DNA of 64,000 nt, from NCBI RefSeq assembly GCF_900699765.1, contig NZ_CAADHO010000001.1, positions 1,054,001 through 1,118,000 of the forward strand, read 5' to 3'. The notes under the pieces are model-generated. The model was not told where the DNA came from. It did not search any database and saw only the letters and a program-made list of their open reading frames with translations. Shown here piece by piece: positions 25,771 through 34,975 of the stretch. The position numbers and the translations under genes are program-made. The number at the start of each line of letters is the position of its first letter. The first letter of the stretch is position 1. The stretch is from Desulfoluna butyratoxydans. Lineage in GTDB: Bacteria; Desulfobacterota; Desulfobacteria; Desulfobacterales; Desulfolunaceae.

Positions 25771-27501
25771 CTATTTTTTGTAAATGGTCACCTTGGCACC
25801 CGGCATGACAACGGAAACGGGCTCGTACCCACTCCCGTTAAACTGTCGGCAGATCTTCACGTCGTAACCCCTGTAAAAATCTTCCCCGTCCACGTGGTAA
25901 AGCCCCCGTCCGGTGCCGCTTTTGCTCAAAGGAATCCCCAGGTCGTTTTTGTTAACATACCACTGTTCGGCCGCCATCCCGACATAGACGAGTTCCATCC
26001 CCCTGGATTTCGCGGTTTGTGCGGCCACCCGTTTCATGGCCGAGGTCTTGTAAGGATAGTCTGATTTTTTAAATTTCAGCTTCTTTCGAACAGATTTGAC
26101 GGATGCTTTCAAGGTATCTTGAAATGCCTTGATTTCTTCGATTTTTTCTATGGGCACAGGAAGGCCCGTTGCCTTGCAGACGGCCCGTGTCTTGGTGATG
26201 CAATTGAGAGGCTCACCGAAATTCGTAAGGTGCAGGTCGTTGAGGATACCGGAGACCACCAGGTTCTTTTCAAGGATACCTGCATTGGCTTTGTTGAAAA
26301 AGGCAACCTGACTTGCCAAATCCTGATCAATGGTCTTCTGGGCCAGGGCATTTCTGTAGGCAAGACGGTTTTCTGCAAGGTCGAAAATAGATTTTACGGT
26401 TTCGCCCTCAACCTCCCTGTCCGGGTCCTGCTCCAGAAGCAGTGTGTACTTTTCCCGGCATGTCGCGTGAAAGGTGTCCAACGCGCCGAAATTTTCGAAG
26501 AGGGGTTCCAGGCTGACGAGGCTGTTTACGGTCTGGCCGTCCCGGCCCGCCTGGAGGTAACTCAGAATGCGTGCATTGTTTCGTACCTCGGACTCGAAAC
26601 GTGTCCGGAGCCTGAGCATCTCGTTTTTCTTTTCAATGCCTTCCTTGCGCGCGGCAACGGCCCGGGTAACGATTGCGTTCATCTCGTCAAAGGTCTTTTT
26701 GGTTGCCTGTACCCCGGGGTCCTGCTGGAATTCCGGGCCGATTTTCACGTACAGTTTCTCCGCATCGATGAGGCGCCGCTTACAGATAGCGTAATCATTT
26801 TCCTGAAAAAACCGATCGGCTTCGGTCATTTTTTTCTCAAAACGGCTGGCGTATCTCTTTGCTTTTTTAAGCGCCTTGGAGTCCAGACCATAGGTCTCCG
26901 CTGACTCTGCGGATGCCGCTGCAACAACGGTTCCGGCTGTCGCTGTAGCGCCCATCTTTGCTGCAAGCGCTTCGTATCGAGCATGAATCGCCTGAACATC
27001 GGCCCTGTTTCGCTGGCCAGAAGGGATGGCTTCGTAGCTGGCAAGGGCCTTTTTCAAAAATCGCTTTGCATTTTTGGTGTCTCGTCGGTCCAGGTACTTC
27101 TGCGCCTCGGTGACCTTTTTATCAAACGTTTTGACCGACTTTTCCAGGCCGGCGAGGGCCTTGGCCTCATCCACCTGAGATGTGAGCTCATCAAATCGTT
27201 TCTTTTTGATCACGACGTCCGGGTACAACCGGTAAGGAGCGAGCATTTTGTTATAGGTACGTTCGGCATTGGCAAGCCTCTTGCCCGCCATGCTCAGGTT
27301 GTTCTTCTGAACGAACTGCTCCGCCTGATCGACCTGTTTCCCATACTGTGCGGAAAGGCGCTTTGCTTTTGCCAACTCCTTTGAACTGAGGCCTGCCGCA
27401 TCGAACGTTCCTGCCGCAGCACCGGAGGCAACCAGCAAGACCATCATCACACACAGGCAGAAAAATCTGCCGACCATGGACACCCCTGTACTCTGTCTCA
27501 T
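25771..27501 (-). CDS. large exported helical protein of unknown function
   Basis: 576 residues from ATG 27501, which has GAGGAG five bases upstream. A signal peptide (FFCLCVMMVLLVASGAAAG) is followed by a long Lys/Glu/Ala-rich region in which a unit of about 80-90 residues recurs two or three times, each with LSSKELAKAKRLSAQYGKQ-like and AEQFVQKNNL-like helices. The last 130 residues are different, with VDGEDFYRGYDVKICRQ and a YEPVSVVMPGAKVTIYKK end. I do not recognise the family; a periplasmic helical repeat protein is the most I can say. Confidence 0.6.
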   Translation of the reverse strand: MRQSTGVSMVGRFFCLCVMMVLLVASGAAAGTFDAAGLSSKELAKAKRLSAQYGKQVDQAEQFVQKNNLSMAGKRLANAERTYNKMLAPYRLYPDVVIKKKRFDELTSQVDEAKALAGLEKSVKTFDKKVTEAQKYLDRRDTKNAKRFLKKALASYEAIPSGQRNRADVQAIHARYEALAAKMGATATAGTVVAAASAESAETYGLDSKALKKAKRYASRFEKKMTEADRFFQENDYAICKRRLIDAEKLYVKIGPEFQQDPGVQATKKTFDEMNAIVTRAVAARKEGIEKKNEMLRLRTRFESEVRNNARILSYLQAGRDGQTVNSLVSLEPLFENFGALDTFHATCREKYTLLLEQDPDREVEGETVKSIFDLAENRLAYRNALAQKTIDQDLASQVAFFNKANAGILEKNLVVSGILNDLHLTNFGEPLNCITKTRAVCKATGLPVPIEKIEEIKAFQDTLKASVKSVRKKLKFKKSDYPYKTSAMKRVAAQTAKSRGMELVYVGMAAEQWYVNKNDLGIPLSKSGTGRGLYHVDGEDFYRGYDVKICRQFNGSGYEPVSVVMPGAKVTIYKK

Positions 27502-27778
27502 AACTCTCCTCATATCTTTATCTAAAAAAATGTCACCCAAACGCGTTTTGCTCACCAACGGTCACCAGTCCCACGTCATGTCCACCAGAGAAAAATGGAG
27601 CACCACACCGCCAGCAACCGGTAATTTCACGAATAAATCTGTCCCCGCACAAGTTGCAGGACATTGGGCCTTGTATTCCTTCCCAGCCCCACGATAAAGT
27701 AACCGCAGGCCATGAATGAATAGTGCGTTTTTTGTTTTCACTTAGTCACAGCGTAACGCGGGAAGACCTGTCATCACG

Positions 27779-28792
27779 ATGCCCCCCAAACCACATCCCT
27801 CAAACAGGCCTTCCCTGGACGAGATATCCTTAGCCATTGAAGAGGCCAGCCATCTCGACACCCAGGAGGTCCCCGAAGACATTGGGCAGGGGCACACCCG
27901 TACCATCAACATCGGCGGTCGGATTCGCCTCATCAACAGGGATATCACCCCCAATGAAACCGCCACGGTCCACTACCGGAACAAACTCCCCGACCAGGCC
28001 ACGGTGGGCGCCATTTCCCTCTACGGTGGTGCCCTGACCGACTTGAACAACACCCGATGCCAGCTGCACCACTGCCAGGGAAATTACCACTGGGGCCATA
28101 TCCCCGAAGATGACGGCGGCATCATGTTTCGAGGCCAGGAGCGTTCCGGCATACTCTACCTGAGTGTAAGTCATGACCTGCTCACCCAGTTCCCCGAGTC
28201 CATGGAGTCCATTGAGCAAAGCAGCATCTGGCGGCTCATGACAGGTCGTGAGGACGGAGTATCCGCGCCCCGCTTCCTCCCCAACGACACCATCTCCACC
28301 CTGAGGGACCTGGTCGCCAGCCCCATAACAACCCCCTGGGACTGGATGCGTGTGGAGGCAAAGGCCCTTGAAGCCATCTCCACCTGTATTTTTCACTATG
28401 ACCGCAATCCCGGTGACGCCTCGGAGATCCCCCTTTCACCGGATGACACACGGCACATCACGGACGCTCGGGACCTTTTGATCCATCGTATGGACAACCC
28501 GCCCACCATCGCCGAAATGGCCAAAGCCGTGGGGATCAATGCCTTTAAACTAAAAAAGGGGTTTAAGCAGCTCTACGGCACCACCTTGTTCGCCTACCTG
28601 CGATCCAGGCGACTGGACCGAGCTTACGAGTTCATCTCGTCAGGGGATATGAACGTTACGGAAGCCGCCGTTGAGGTGGGCTATGCCAACCCCAGCGCCT
28701 TTACCTCAGCCTTTCGAAAGGCTTACGGAATCAACCCCATTGACTGTCGGAAAAAGCACTTTCGGGTAGCCGGGCCCACACCAAAGGGCTGA
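27779..28792 (+). CDS. AraC-family regulator
   Basis: 337 residues. An N-terminal sensor of about 230 residues is followed by a double HTH (TIAEMAKAVGINAFKLKKGF, then AAVEVGYANPSAFTSAFRKAYG). The layout and the KLKKGFKQLYGTTLFAYLR segment resemble PchR-type AraC proteins, which often respond to siderophores, but no iron-uptake genes are nearby. Target unknown. Confidence 0.8.
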   Translation: MPPKPHPSNRPSLDEISLAIEEASHLDTQEVPEDIGQGHTRTINIGGRIRLINRDITPNETATVHYRNKLPDQATVGAISLYGGALTDLNNTRCQLHHCQGNYHWGHIPEDDGGIMFRGQERSGILYLSVSHDLLTQFPESMESIEQSSIWRLMTGREDGVSAPRFLPNDTISTLRDLVASPITTPWDWMRVEAKALEAISTCIFHYDRNPGDASEIPLSPDDTRHITDARDLLIHRMDNPPTIAEMAKAVGINAFKLKKGFKQLYGTTLFAYLRSRRLDRAYEFISSGDMNVTEAAVEVGYANPSAFTSAFRKAYGINPIDCRKKHFRVAGPTPKG

Positions 28793-29124
28793 CCCGGAGC
28801 CCCACGCCGCAACCCCATGTCATTAGTCCAGCCGCAAAGCATCAACCACCTCCAGCGGGAGTCTTTTTAACGCTTAAAGGAATCCATCGGAAAAACGGGA
28901 CAACAAGTGCACCGGTTGCTGCCCTCGTTTTTGGGGAACAAAGGACGAGGGTGCGACTTTGTCTTTGGGTAAATATGGGGTTGAGATGGGTTGGATGAAG
29001 GGGATGAGGCAGGTAGGAATCCGAGGCCAAGGGGTGCGAAACCGCAGGCCCCTTTTTCCGCCGGAATTACAAAGAAATAAAACAAACGCGACAGAACCCT
29101 TGCCAGAGAAAGGCTCTGGCCCGG
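28793..29124. other. spacer with two hairpins
   Basis: No gene seen. At 29031-29057 GGGGTGCG faces CGCA with CCCC and five T residues follow, a likely terminator for the upstream araC gene. GCCAGAG/CTCTGGC at 29102-29120 follows the stop of the minus-strand gene. Confidence 0.4.
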
Positions 29125-29886
29125 CTACCGCTCCATGATCTCCACCCCGCAATCGATGGTGTAGACCATGCCGGAGATGGAGTTGTTTTCAAGAAGGCTC
29201 ACCGAAAGGCTTGCCACGTCTTCTTTTCGTACGTTGGTTTTCAAGGGGGAGGCGTCCCTTGCCTTTTCCAGGAGCTCCAGGGTGTTGCCCACCTTGGCAA
29301 GGGAGTAGGTGGGGACAAAGCCGGGGGAGATGCCGTTGACCTTCATCTTCCTGGCCTTTCCCAGGGACTGGGCCAGGCCGCGCACCATGGACTCCAGGGC
29401 GGCCTTGGCCGCACAGACCACATTGAAGTTGGGTACGGCCACCCGCCCCCAGCGAAGGGAAACGGCCAGGATGGATGCATTCTCCCGGAATACGTCCAGA
29501 AGCCTTCCTGAAACCTCCACCAGGGAGAAGGCCCCTACCCGGATGGCGTCGGTGAACTCGCCCCATTCCACCTTCACCAGGGGCAAATTCAGCTTGGCCC
29601 CAGACGCCGTGGAGTAAGAGATCCCGTGGACCAGGGCGTCGAGCTTCACCCCTTCGGCCTTAAACGCCTCAACAAAGGCATCCAGGTCCTCGTCCTTCCT
29701 TGCGTCGTATTTAAAGAGCTTGCGGATTCCCAGGTCCTCGGCCACCTGCTCCACATCCTTTCGGGTCATCTCATCCTGATAGGTGGCATAGAGGGTGTAC
29801 CCGGCCTTCTTCACCTCGGCGGCAATGGAGGTGCAGAGGCTCTCTGTGTTTCGAATCCCGATGATCAAGGCGTTTTTGTCCGTCAT
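29125..29886 (-). CDS. FabI-like SDR lacking the catalytic tyrosines
   Basis: 253 residues with the enoyl-ACP reductase (FabI) fold: ALIIGIRNTESLCTSIAAEV at the cofactor site and a C-terminal SGMVYTIDCG. At the active site the FabI pattern NYNVMGLAK becomes NFNVVCAAK, and LSYLG becomes VSLRWG, so both tyrosines expected near positions 146 and 156 are absent while the lysine stays. Ordinary enoyl reduction is therefore doubtful. A second FabI-like gene with both tyrosines lies upstream on the same strand. GGAG is nine bases before ATG 29886; 29892 is an alternative start. Confidence 0.75.
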   Translation of the reverse strand: MTDKNALIIGIRNTESLCTSIAAEVKKAGYTLYATYQDEMTRKDVEQVAEDLGIRKLFKYDARKDEDLDAFVEAFKAEGVKLDALVHGISYSTASGAKLNLPLVKVEWGEFTDAIRVGAFSLVEVSGRLLDVFRENASILAVSLRWGRVAVPNFNVVCAAKAALESMVRGLAQSLGKARKMKVNGISPGFVPTYSLAKVGNTLELLEKARDASPLKTNVRKEDVASLSVSLLENNSISGMVYTIDCGVEIMER

Positions 29887-29929
29887 GGTCATGGTCTCCT
29901 TGAATAAAGCAAAAGCACAAAAGAAGGAC

Positions 29930-29962
29930 GCCTCCGGCGGCCAAAGGTTTGACAAACAGGTA
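29930..29962. repeat. partial element R7
   Basis: GCCTCCGGCGG (29930-29940) followed by CCAAAGG and TTTGACAAACAGG, the left part of the R6-type unit. The right end is missing. It sits in the leader between the two FabI-like genes. Confidence 0.6.
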
Positions 29963-30033
29963 TTTAGTGCGCTTTCGGCCCGTCCACACATGTTCGTATA
30001 CCGCTTAATTTACCCGGGTTAAGCACATTCCCC

Positions 30034-30807
30034 TCAGGACTCCTTGCCCACACGGACCAGGACGCTGGACCCGCAATCCACCACGTACGAGCCCCCGTTG
30101 ATGGACGGATTGGTGATCACCTCGTAGGCGATGTTTCCGATGTCCTCCAAGGTGGCGGTGCGATCCAGGGGCGTGGCGCTGCGCACGTGATTTATGAGGT
30201 CTGAAAACCCGCCGATGCCGCTGGCTGCCCGGGTCATGACAGGCCCCGGGGAGAGGGCGTTGACCCGGATCCCCTTGCCACCGAGTTCCGAGGCGAGGCC
30301 TCGGACCAGGGCCTCCAGGATGCTCTTGACCGGGCCCATCATGTTGTAGCCCTCCACCGCCAGGTGAGAGCCGATATAGGAGAGGGTCAGGATGCTGCAG
30401 CCCGGGTTCAACAGGTCCGCGTCCAGCATCCGCCGCGTGATCTCCACCAGGGAGAAGGCGGAAATCCGGGTCGAATCCCGAAAGCTCTTCCAGGACACTT
30501 CGTGGAGCTCTTTTCGTATCTCCGAGGCGTAGGCAATGCCATGGAGGATGGCATCAAGGCGCATGCCCCTGGCCCCCAGGTACGCCACAATATCGTCCAG
30601 CTGCCCGGTATTGCCCACCTCAAAGGGCAACAGGGCATCCTCCTCCACCCCCAGGGGGTCGGTCACGTCCCGGACATGGCGCAGGGCCTTTTCATTAAGA
30701 TAGGTTGCCACGATCCGGTAGCCGTTTCGATGAAGCTCTTCAGCAATTCCGGCGCTTATACTCTCCCGGTTTGCGATGCCGATGACCAGAGCGTTTTTCT
30801 TTCGCAT
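30034..30807 (-). CDS. FabI-like enoyl-ACP reductase paralogue
   Basis: 257 residues. The cofactor segment is ALVIGIANRESISAGIAEEL. The active site keeps both tyrosines (LSYIG and GYNMMGPVK), with NALSPGPVMTRAASGI after it, as in FabI. It is the likely active reductase of enoyl thioesters with NAD(P)H, in fatty-acid synthesis or a specialised lipid route. The tandem with a tyrosine-less relative is unusual; the two may pair as subunits. Confidence 0.82.
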   Translation of the reverse strand: MRKKNALVIGIANRESISAGIAEELHRNGYRIVATYLNEKALRHVRDVTDPLGVEEDALLPFEVGNTGQLDDIVAYLGARGMRLDAILHGIAYASEIRKELHEVSWKSFRDSTRISAFSLVEITRRMLDADLLNPGCSILTLSYIGSHLAVEGYNMMGPVKSILEALVRGLASELGGKGIRVNALSPGPVMTRAASGIGGFSDLINHVRSATPLDRTATLEDIGNIAYEVITNPSINGGSYVVDCGSSVLVRVGKES

Positions 30808-30860
30808 AGGTTGTCACTTCGCTGTGGGTGAAAAGCACGTCGAGCCGCAAGGGGACTCCC

Positions 30861-31346
30861 CTATTTTTTATCCGCCGTTGACACCGTCTTGGAAGCCGAC
30901 CAGATACGATACCTCACCTCATACCCTTCCGGCGCATAGACCACGATGGGGAGTTTGCTGTTGTAGCGGACCTTTAAGGGGCTCCCCATGACAAAGGCCT
31001 CCACCTGGGGGGAACCCTCGGGCGGAGCCATCATCGTGCTCATCATGGCTGACGACCCCGTCACCTCGTAATAGGTGTACCCCCAGCCTTCAAGGGGGCG
31101 AGGTTCGATGGCGCTGCCCAGGCGCACCAGGTTGACCCCGTCGGTCATCATCATCTTGCCCGCCATAAGCTCCACCATGCTGGCGTCCTCTTCGGCTTTT
31201 GCCTTTTCAGGGAGCACGATCACAAAACGCTCCATGCCCTCCGAGGCTTCCGGAAAGGCTTTGAGCTGCCCGTGCCCTGCGCAGGAGACCGACCCGAAAA
31301 CCATGAGAAACCCCAGAATCCCCGACAACATCACTGTTTTTTTCAT
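30861..31346 (-). CDS. eco: ecotin-like serine protease inhibitor
   Basis: 161 residues. After a signal peptide the sequence follows ecotin: KAFPEASEGMERFVI, VELMAGKMM, LEGWGYTYYEV, the reactive loop STMMAPPEG with Met at P1, and LRYNSKLPIVVY as LKVRYNSKLPIVVYAPEGYE. The two cysteines that form the E. coli disulfide are both absent (loop CPDG becomes PPEG, and DCNLHRLGG becomes DGVNLVRLGS). The only cysteine is in VSC at the signal-peptide end, so a lipoprotein form is possible. Role: periplasmic protection from trypsin- or elastase-like proteases. GGAG precedes the ATG. Confidence 0.9.
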   Translation of the reverse strand: MKKTVMLSGILGFLMVFGSVSCAGHGQLKAFPEASEGMERFVIVLPEKAKAEEDASMVELMAGKMMMTDGVNLVRLGSAIEPRPLEGWGYTYYEVTGSSAMMSTMMAPPEGSPQVEAFVMGSPLKVRYNSKLPIVVYAPEGYEVRYRIWSASKTVSTADKK

Positions 31347-31580
31347 CTTGACTCACTCCTCTGCCATAACCGTTCACAGCACTGGCCGCCCCGGAATCAG
31401 GACGACCCATGCCTCCTTAGTATACCGAAAACAATCCGTCGAGCATTCGTACCATGCCATATCCCGGCCCGGCGAACATTGATTTGCATCACAGGCGTGA
31501 TATAGCCTATCTGGTATACAAACGGCACGTATGACGCCCGAGCCACCGAAACAACGACCACCCAGGGGACCCTGACTGCC

Positions 31581-32990
31581 ATGAAAAAAACTGTCCTTCT
31601 TCTTTTCCTTCTCCTCCTGCTCCGGCCTCCGCTCCTCTCGGCCCGGGGTTTTACCGGTACAGGCATCTGCCCCACCCGCAGCCAAGCAGAAAAAGAAGCC
31701 CTTGCCGACCTCTCCCAGGCCATTCACGTGGAGGTGGTCAGTGACTTCAGCTCCGTGGTCACCCAAACAGCCACCACCGCAGATACCTTGAAGACCAAGC
31801 ACCTCCAGATCTCATCCCGCCTGCCTCTTCTGGGGGCAACGGTGTCCGTTGTGCCTTCGGGCACGGAGTTTTCAGCCACGGCACGCCTCTCCGAAGACGC
31901 CCTGCCCCTGTATTCAAAAGAGATCACTGAGACCTGCCGGTCCATCACCCGGGCCCTGACCAGGGCAGACACCTTCGGAAGCCATGCGGAGAAAATCGCC
32001 GTGCTCGAAGAGGCCCTCACGGCCCTCGACCGGTTCCAGCGCCTCAGCCTCGTGGCCCGTCTTTTGGGTGGAACCGCCCCTGCCGCTCCAGAGGTCACCG
32101 AGGCCGGTCTCAAAGCGCGCATCCGAAAGCTGGAGCAGAAGGCGGATACCCTTGACGACGGACTGAAACGCATGGCCGGGCACTTCACCCAAAAAGGGAT
32201 CTATGTCTTTCCCCCCGCCACGGGCACGTCCCGCGAGGTCACACCCTTTGCAAGCGCCGTCAAAAATCACCTCTCGGTCTTCCTCGACACCTGCCCGACC
32301 CCTGCCACAGCCGCCTTTATCCTCACCGGTGAGTACACCGTCACGGGCCAGGGCGTGGAGCTCACCTGCCGGCTCATGGACCGACAGCAAAACACCCTGC
32401 AAACAGCCATGGCCTGTTTTCTCCCCCCTGCCTGTCAAGGCTACCGGACACAGCCCGAAACCCTCGATTTTCAAAAACTCATTGCATCGGGCATGGTGGT
32501 CTCCAGCGACTTTTCCGTGGACATCAAAACCGCGGACGGGCGAACCGACCTCCTCTACACATCCGGTGAGTCCATCACCCTGCTCATCAAGATGAACCGA
32601 CCGGGCTACTTCTACCTCATGGGCCACGCCTTCAAGGAAACCCCGTACACGTACCTGGTGGAACTAAACGATGCCCCGGGGGATCGCAGGTTCATCGCTT
32701 ACGTGGGCCCGGACGATGCCGGGAAATGGATTGAACTCGGCGAATTCGAAGCTGTGGCCCCCTTCGGGGTAGAGACCGTTCAAATCTATGCCGCCACTGG
32801 CGACCTTGAAGCAAACGTCCCCAGAACCTTCCAGGACCCGTCTACGGGCCTGTTCAAGGTCGGCAGCCCCGAAACGGGAGGCTCGCGCCCTTCCAACGCC
32901 GTGGCGACCACCCGGGGCCTCATGCGGAAAAAGAAGAAGGAGACCGCACACGCCGAAGCAAGCCTGACCATCACCACCATGGCACGATAG
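31581..32990 (+). CDS. exported protein with LPP20-like N-terminus and DUF4384-like C-terminus
   Basis: 469 residues with a signal peptide (LLLFLLLLLLRPPLLSA). The early region GFTGTGICPTRSQAEKEALADL resembles LPP20/FlgT-N-type domains. A short coiled coil lies near 165-185. The last third (GESITLLIKMNRPGYFYLMGH, then VELNDAPGDRRFIAYVG) resembles DUF4384, a beta-rich domain found in envelope proteins. The C-terminal tail is basic (MRKKKKE). Function unknown. Confidence 0.6.
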   Translation: MKKTVLLLFLLLLLRPPLLSARGFTGTGICPTRSQAEKEALADLSQAIHVEVVSDFSSVVTQTATTADTLKTKHLQISSRLPLLGATVSVVPSGTEFSATARLSEDALPLYSKEITETCRSITRALTRADTFGSHAEKIAVLEEALTALDRFQRLSLVARLLGGTAPAAPEVTEAGLKARIRKLEQKADTLDDGLKRMAGHFTQKGIYVFPPATGTSREVTPFASAVKNHLSVFLDTCPTPATAAFILTGEYTVTGQGVELTCRLMDRQQNTLQTAMACFLPPACQGYRTQPETLDFQKLIASGMVVSSDFSVDIKTADGRTDLLYTSGESITLLIKMNRPGYFYLMGHAFKETPYTYLVELNDAPGDRRFIAYVGPDDAGKWIELGEFEAVAPFGVETVQIYAATGDLEANVPRTFQDPSTGLFKVGSPETGGSRPSNAVATTRGLMRKKKKETAHAEASLTITTMAR

Positions 32991-33087
32991 TCTGTCTGGT
33001 TCATGGGGAAACCACCGCACCAAAGCAGTAAATTTTATTGCGGATGACTACATTGAAAAACCCAAACCGCTCAATGTGGCGGTAACC

Positions 33088-33939
33088 TCAGGGCAGGGGA
33101 TACCTTGCCAGGGTTTCGGCCTCGGCTTCACAGTCACCGGACGGGGCAAGGCCCTTGGCAACGGCCACAGCATACTCGGCCTTGGCCGCCGCCAGGTCCG
33201 CGCAGAACGTGGGATCCGCGTGCAGCTTCGCCACGGTGGCCGCCCCCATGAACCGCCCCTCCATCACATCACTGTACCAATGATAGTTACAGATAACCCG
33301 ACTCTCCCCAAAGGCCCTGCCGCGGGCAATGATCCTGTCGGCGCGTTCCGGGGCAATCTCGGTGAGGATCAGCGCCCAGGCCCACCCAATGGCGGTGTGA
33401 CCCGACGGATAGGACCCGTCGTTTTTGAAATGGTCCTCATCCTTGGGAAAACAGGTGGGCTCTGCCTTCGCCGCAAAGGGGCGCACCCGCTTGTAGTGGT
33501 CCTTGGCCGCGTAGGTGGACAGGCCCGCATCGGCCAGGCTTCGCCTCAACAGGCGATACAGGTAGGGGGTTTCCTCTTTTGTAATGGCGATCCCCAGGGC
33601 ACAGGAGAAAGTCTCGGCCGCGGCGGGAAACATCCACTCCGCATCCACGGCAGCCAGCTCCCAGCGAGGCGTATCCACAAATTTACTGCTTAGCTTCTGA
33701 ACATCGGTGTCCAGGGCAAAGGCGGCGGACCCCTCTTCCGGGGGAAGGGGAATCAGGGCCAGGCTGTTGGGCAGGGCCTCCGAGGGCAGGTACCCTTTAA
33801 GAACTCCCGGCTTTATCTCGGAAACGTCTGCCATGGGTGAGGGCGTGTCGGCCGTTGCACAGGCAGACAACAAAACAGCCCCCATCAGGAAAAACATCGC
33901 ACGTCGAAAGAACATCCGGAATCCGTCAGTCATCTTCAT
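33088..33939 (-). CDS. class A nonspecific acid phosphatase (PAP2 family) lipoprotein
   Basis: 283 residues. The phosphatase signature is complete: KRVRPF, GSYPSGHTAIGWAWALI and SRVICNYHWYSD, which match the K-RP, PSGH and SR-H-D blocks of PhoN-type enzymes. A lipobox (LLSAC) anchors it to the envelope. ATG 33939 has GGAGG five bases upstream. It should release phosphate from organic esters outside the cytoplasm. Confidence 0.9.
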   Translation of the reverse strand: MKMTDGFRMFFRRAMFFLMGAVLLSACATADTPSPMADVSEIKPGVLKGYLPSEALPNSLALIPLPPEEGSAAFALDTDVQKLSSKFVDTPRWELAAVDAEWMFPAAAETFSCALGIAITKEETPYLYRLLRRSLADAGLSTYAAKDHYKRVRPFAAKAEPTCFPKDEDHFKNDGSYPSGHTAIGWAWALILTEIAPERADRIIARGRAFGESRVICNYHWYSDVMEGRFMGAATVAKLHADPTFCADLAAAKAEYAVAVAKGLAPSGDCEAEAETLARYPLP

Positions 33940-34298
33940 AGAAACCTCCAAGTCCTTTTTGTCATTCCATCATGGATTCATGCATGCCTCCGGCAAAGAG
34001 GCAAAGGAAACGCAAAGACAGAGCGCTCACGGATGCCGACGGGGCAGCGTTGGAATCACCGGCATGTGGTCTCCGTATGATGCAGGAAAGGCCGTCTCCC
34101 ATGGACGGGCAAACTCAGAAGGGCCGCTTGAATGGATTATCAATGGTTGGACAACAGGTTGTGGCAGGAATAGCAGGATGTAAACAGAGTACCCTTAGTG
34201 CCTGATAAAAAACAACAAAAAAAGAGAGGTCGTCCCCGGACGGGTTGGTTTCAAAGAGAATTCGCCCCCATCCACAGGGTTAACGCATGTAGGTTTTT
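33940..34298. other. gap without a convincing gene
   Basis: Short open frames exist here but none has a recognisable protein or ribosome site. Nothing else seen before the repeat element at 34299. Confidence 0.35.
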
Positions 34299-34486
34299 GC
34301 CTCCGGCGGCCCTGCCGGGGGCCAAACATTTGAAACGTTTGATAAACAGGTTTTGTTCTTTGAGGATGCGTCCCTGCAAGGCATAGCCCCTCTTCTTTTT
34401 TTATTACCGGAACGTTTTTGCGGCTTGTCACGGCGTAGCCGAAGGCGAAGACGGAAGCTTTTTTCAAAAAGCGACCCGCCGGAGGC
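34299..34486. repeat. bracketed intergenic element R8
   Basis: 188 bp. GCCTCCGGCGG (34299-34309) then CCCTGCCGGGGGCCAAAC, a TTTGAAACGTTTGATAAACAGG dyad, a TTTTTTCAAAAAGCGAC segment and CCGCCGGAGGC (34476-34486). The inverted outer flanks (AACGCATGTA and TAAATGCGTT) match those of R12, so the terminal inverted repeats are longer than 11 bp. Confidence 0.8.
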
Positions 34487-34532
34487 AACTGAATTTTTAA
34501 ATGCGTTGCCCCTGCCCCATCCACGGGGATGG

Positions 34533-34561
34533 TTGAACCCGGATCAAAAGGAGGGTATAAT
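34533..34561 (+). promoter_or_regulatory. near-consensus sigma-70 promoter facing no adjacent gene
   Basis: TTGAAC (34533-34538), 17 bp, TATAAT (34556-34561). Transcription would begin near 34568, about 410 nt before the next gene. The right flank of R8 is immediately upstream. Confidence 0.65.
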
Positions 34562-34975
34562 AGCCCCCATCGCTGCCTCGCCGCACGGCAGCAAAAGGAC
34601 ACATCGGAATACGGTTGGACACGGCGTCAGGCGCATGTTCCGGGCATGCCCGGATGACAGTCGTGCACCGCAAGGCGCGCAACCTGCGTAATCGATCTTC
34701 AGCAATACTCTCCCAGCATGTAGATAGAGCCTGATCAGCACCGGGCCTGACCGTTCATCTTAGGTGACGAGTCGCCACCTTTTACCCGGCAGGTTTACTT
34801 TGTTCCCGTTTAAAACCATACAGTTTCAGGGCCATCCCCACCGGCTCCGCATCACGCCGCCGCACCTGCAGACCAGGGGACGGGGCCGCCGTGCGCAAAT
34901 TGACGGAATGCGATTATTCGAGGCCACGACACACCCAACCAACCAACCAAACCATGCATAAAAAGGCCAAAAACC
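34562..34975 (+). other. long leader or small RNA region
   Basis: No open frame with a ribosome site. Small hairpins are visible (TTCCGGGCATGCCCGGA near 34637, and GGTGACGAGTCGCCACC near 34763). This is either a 400-nt leader of the kinase-like gene or a separate noncoding RNA. Confidence 0.35.

Noticed and set aside
31488-31501. ATCAC-N4-GTGAT dyad as a CRP/FNR site
   Set aside because: Half sites and spacing match neither TGTGA-N6-TCACA nor the FNR consensus; too short to assign.
34195-34602. 135-codon minus-strand open frame
   Set aside because: It runs through repeat element R8 and its translation is made of repeat words; no ribosome site and no domain.
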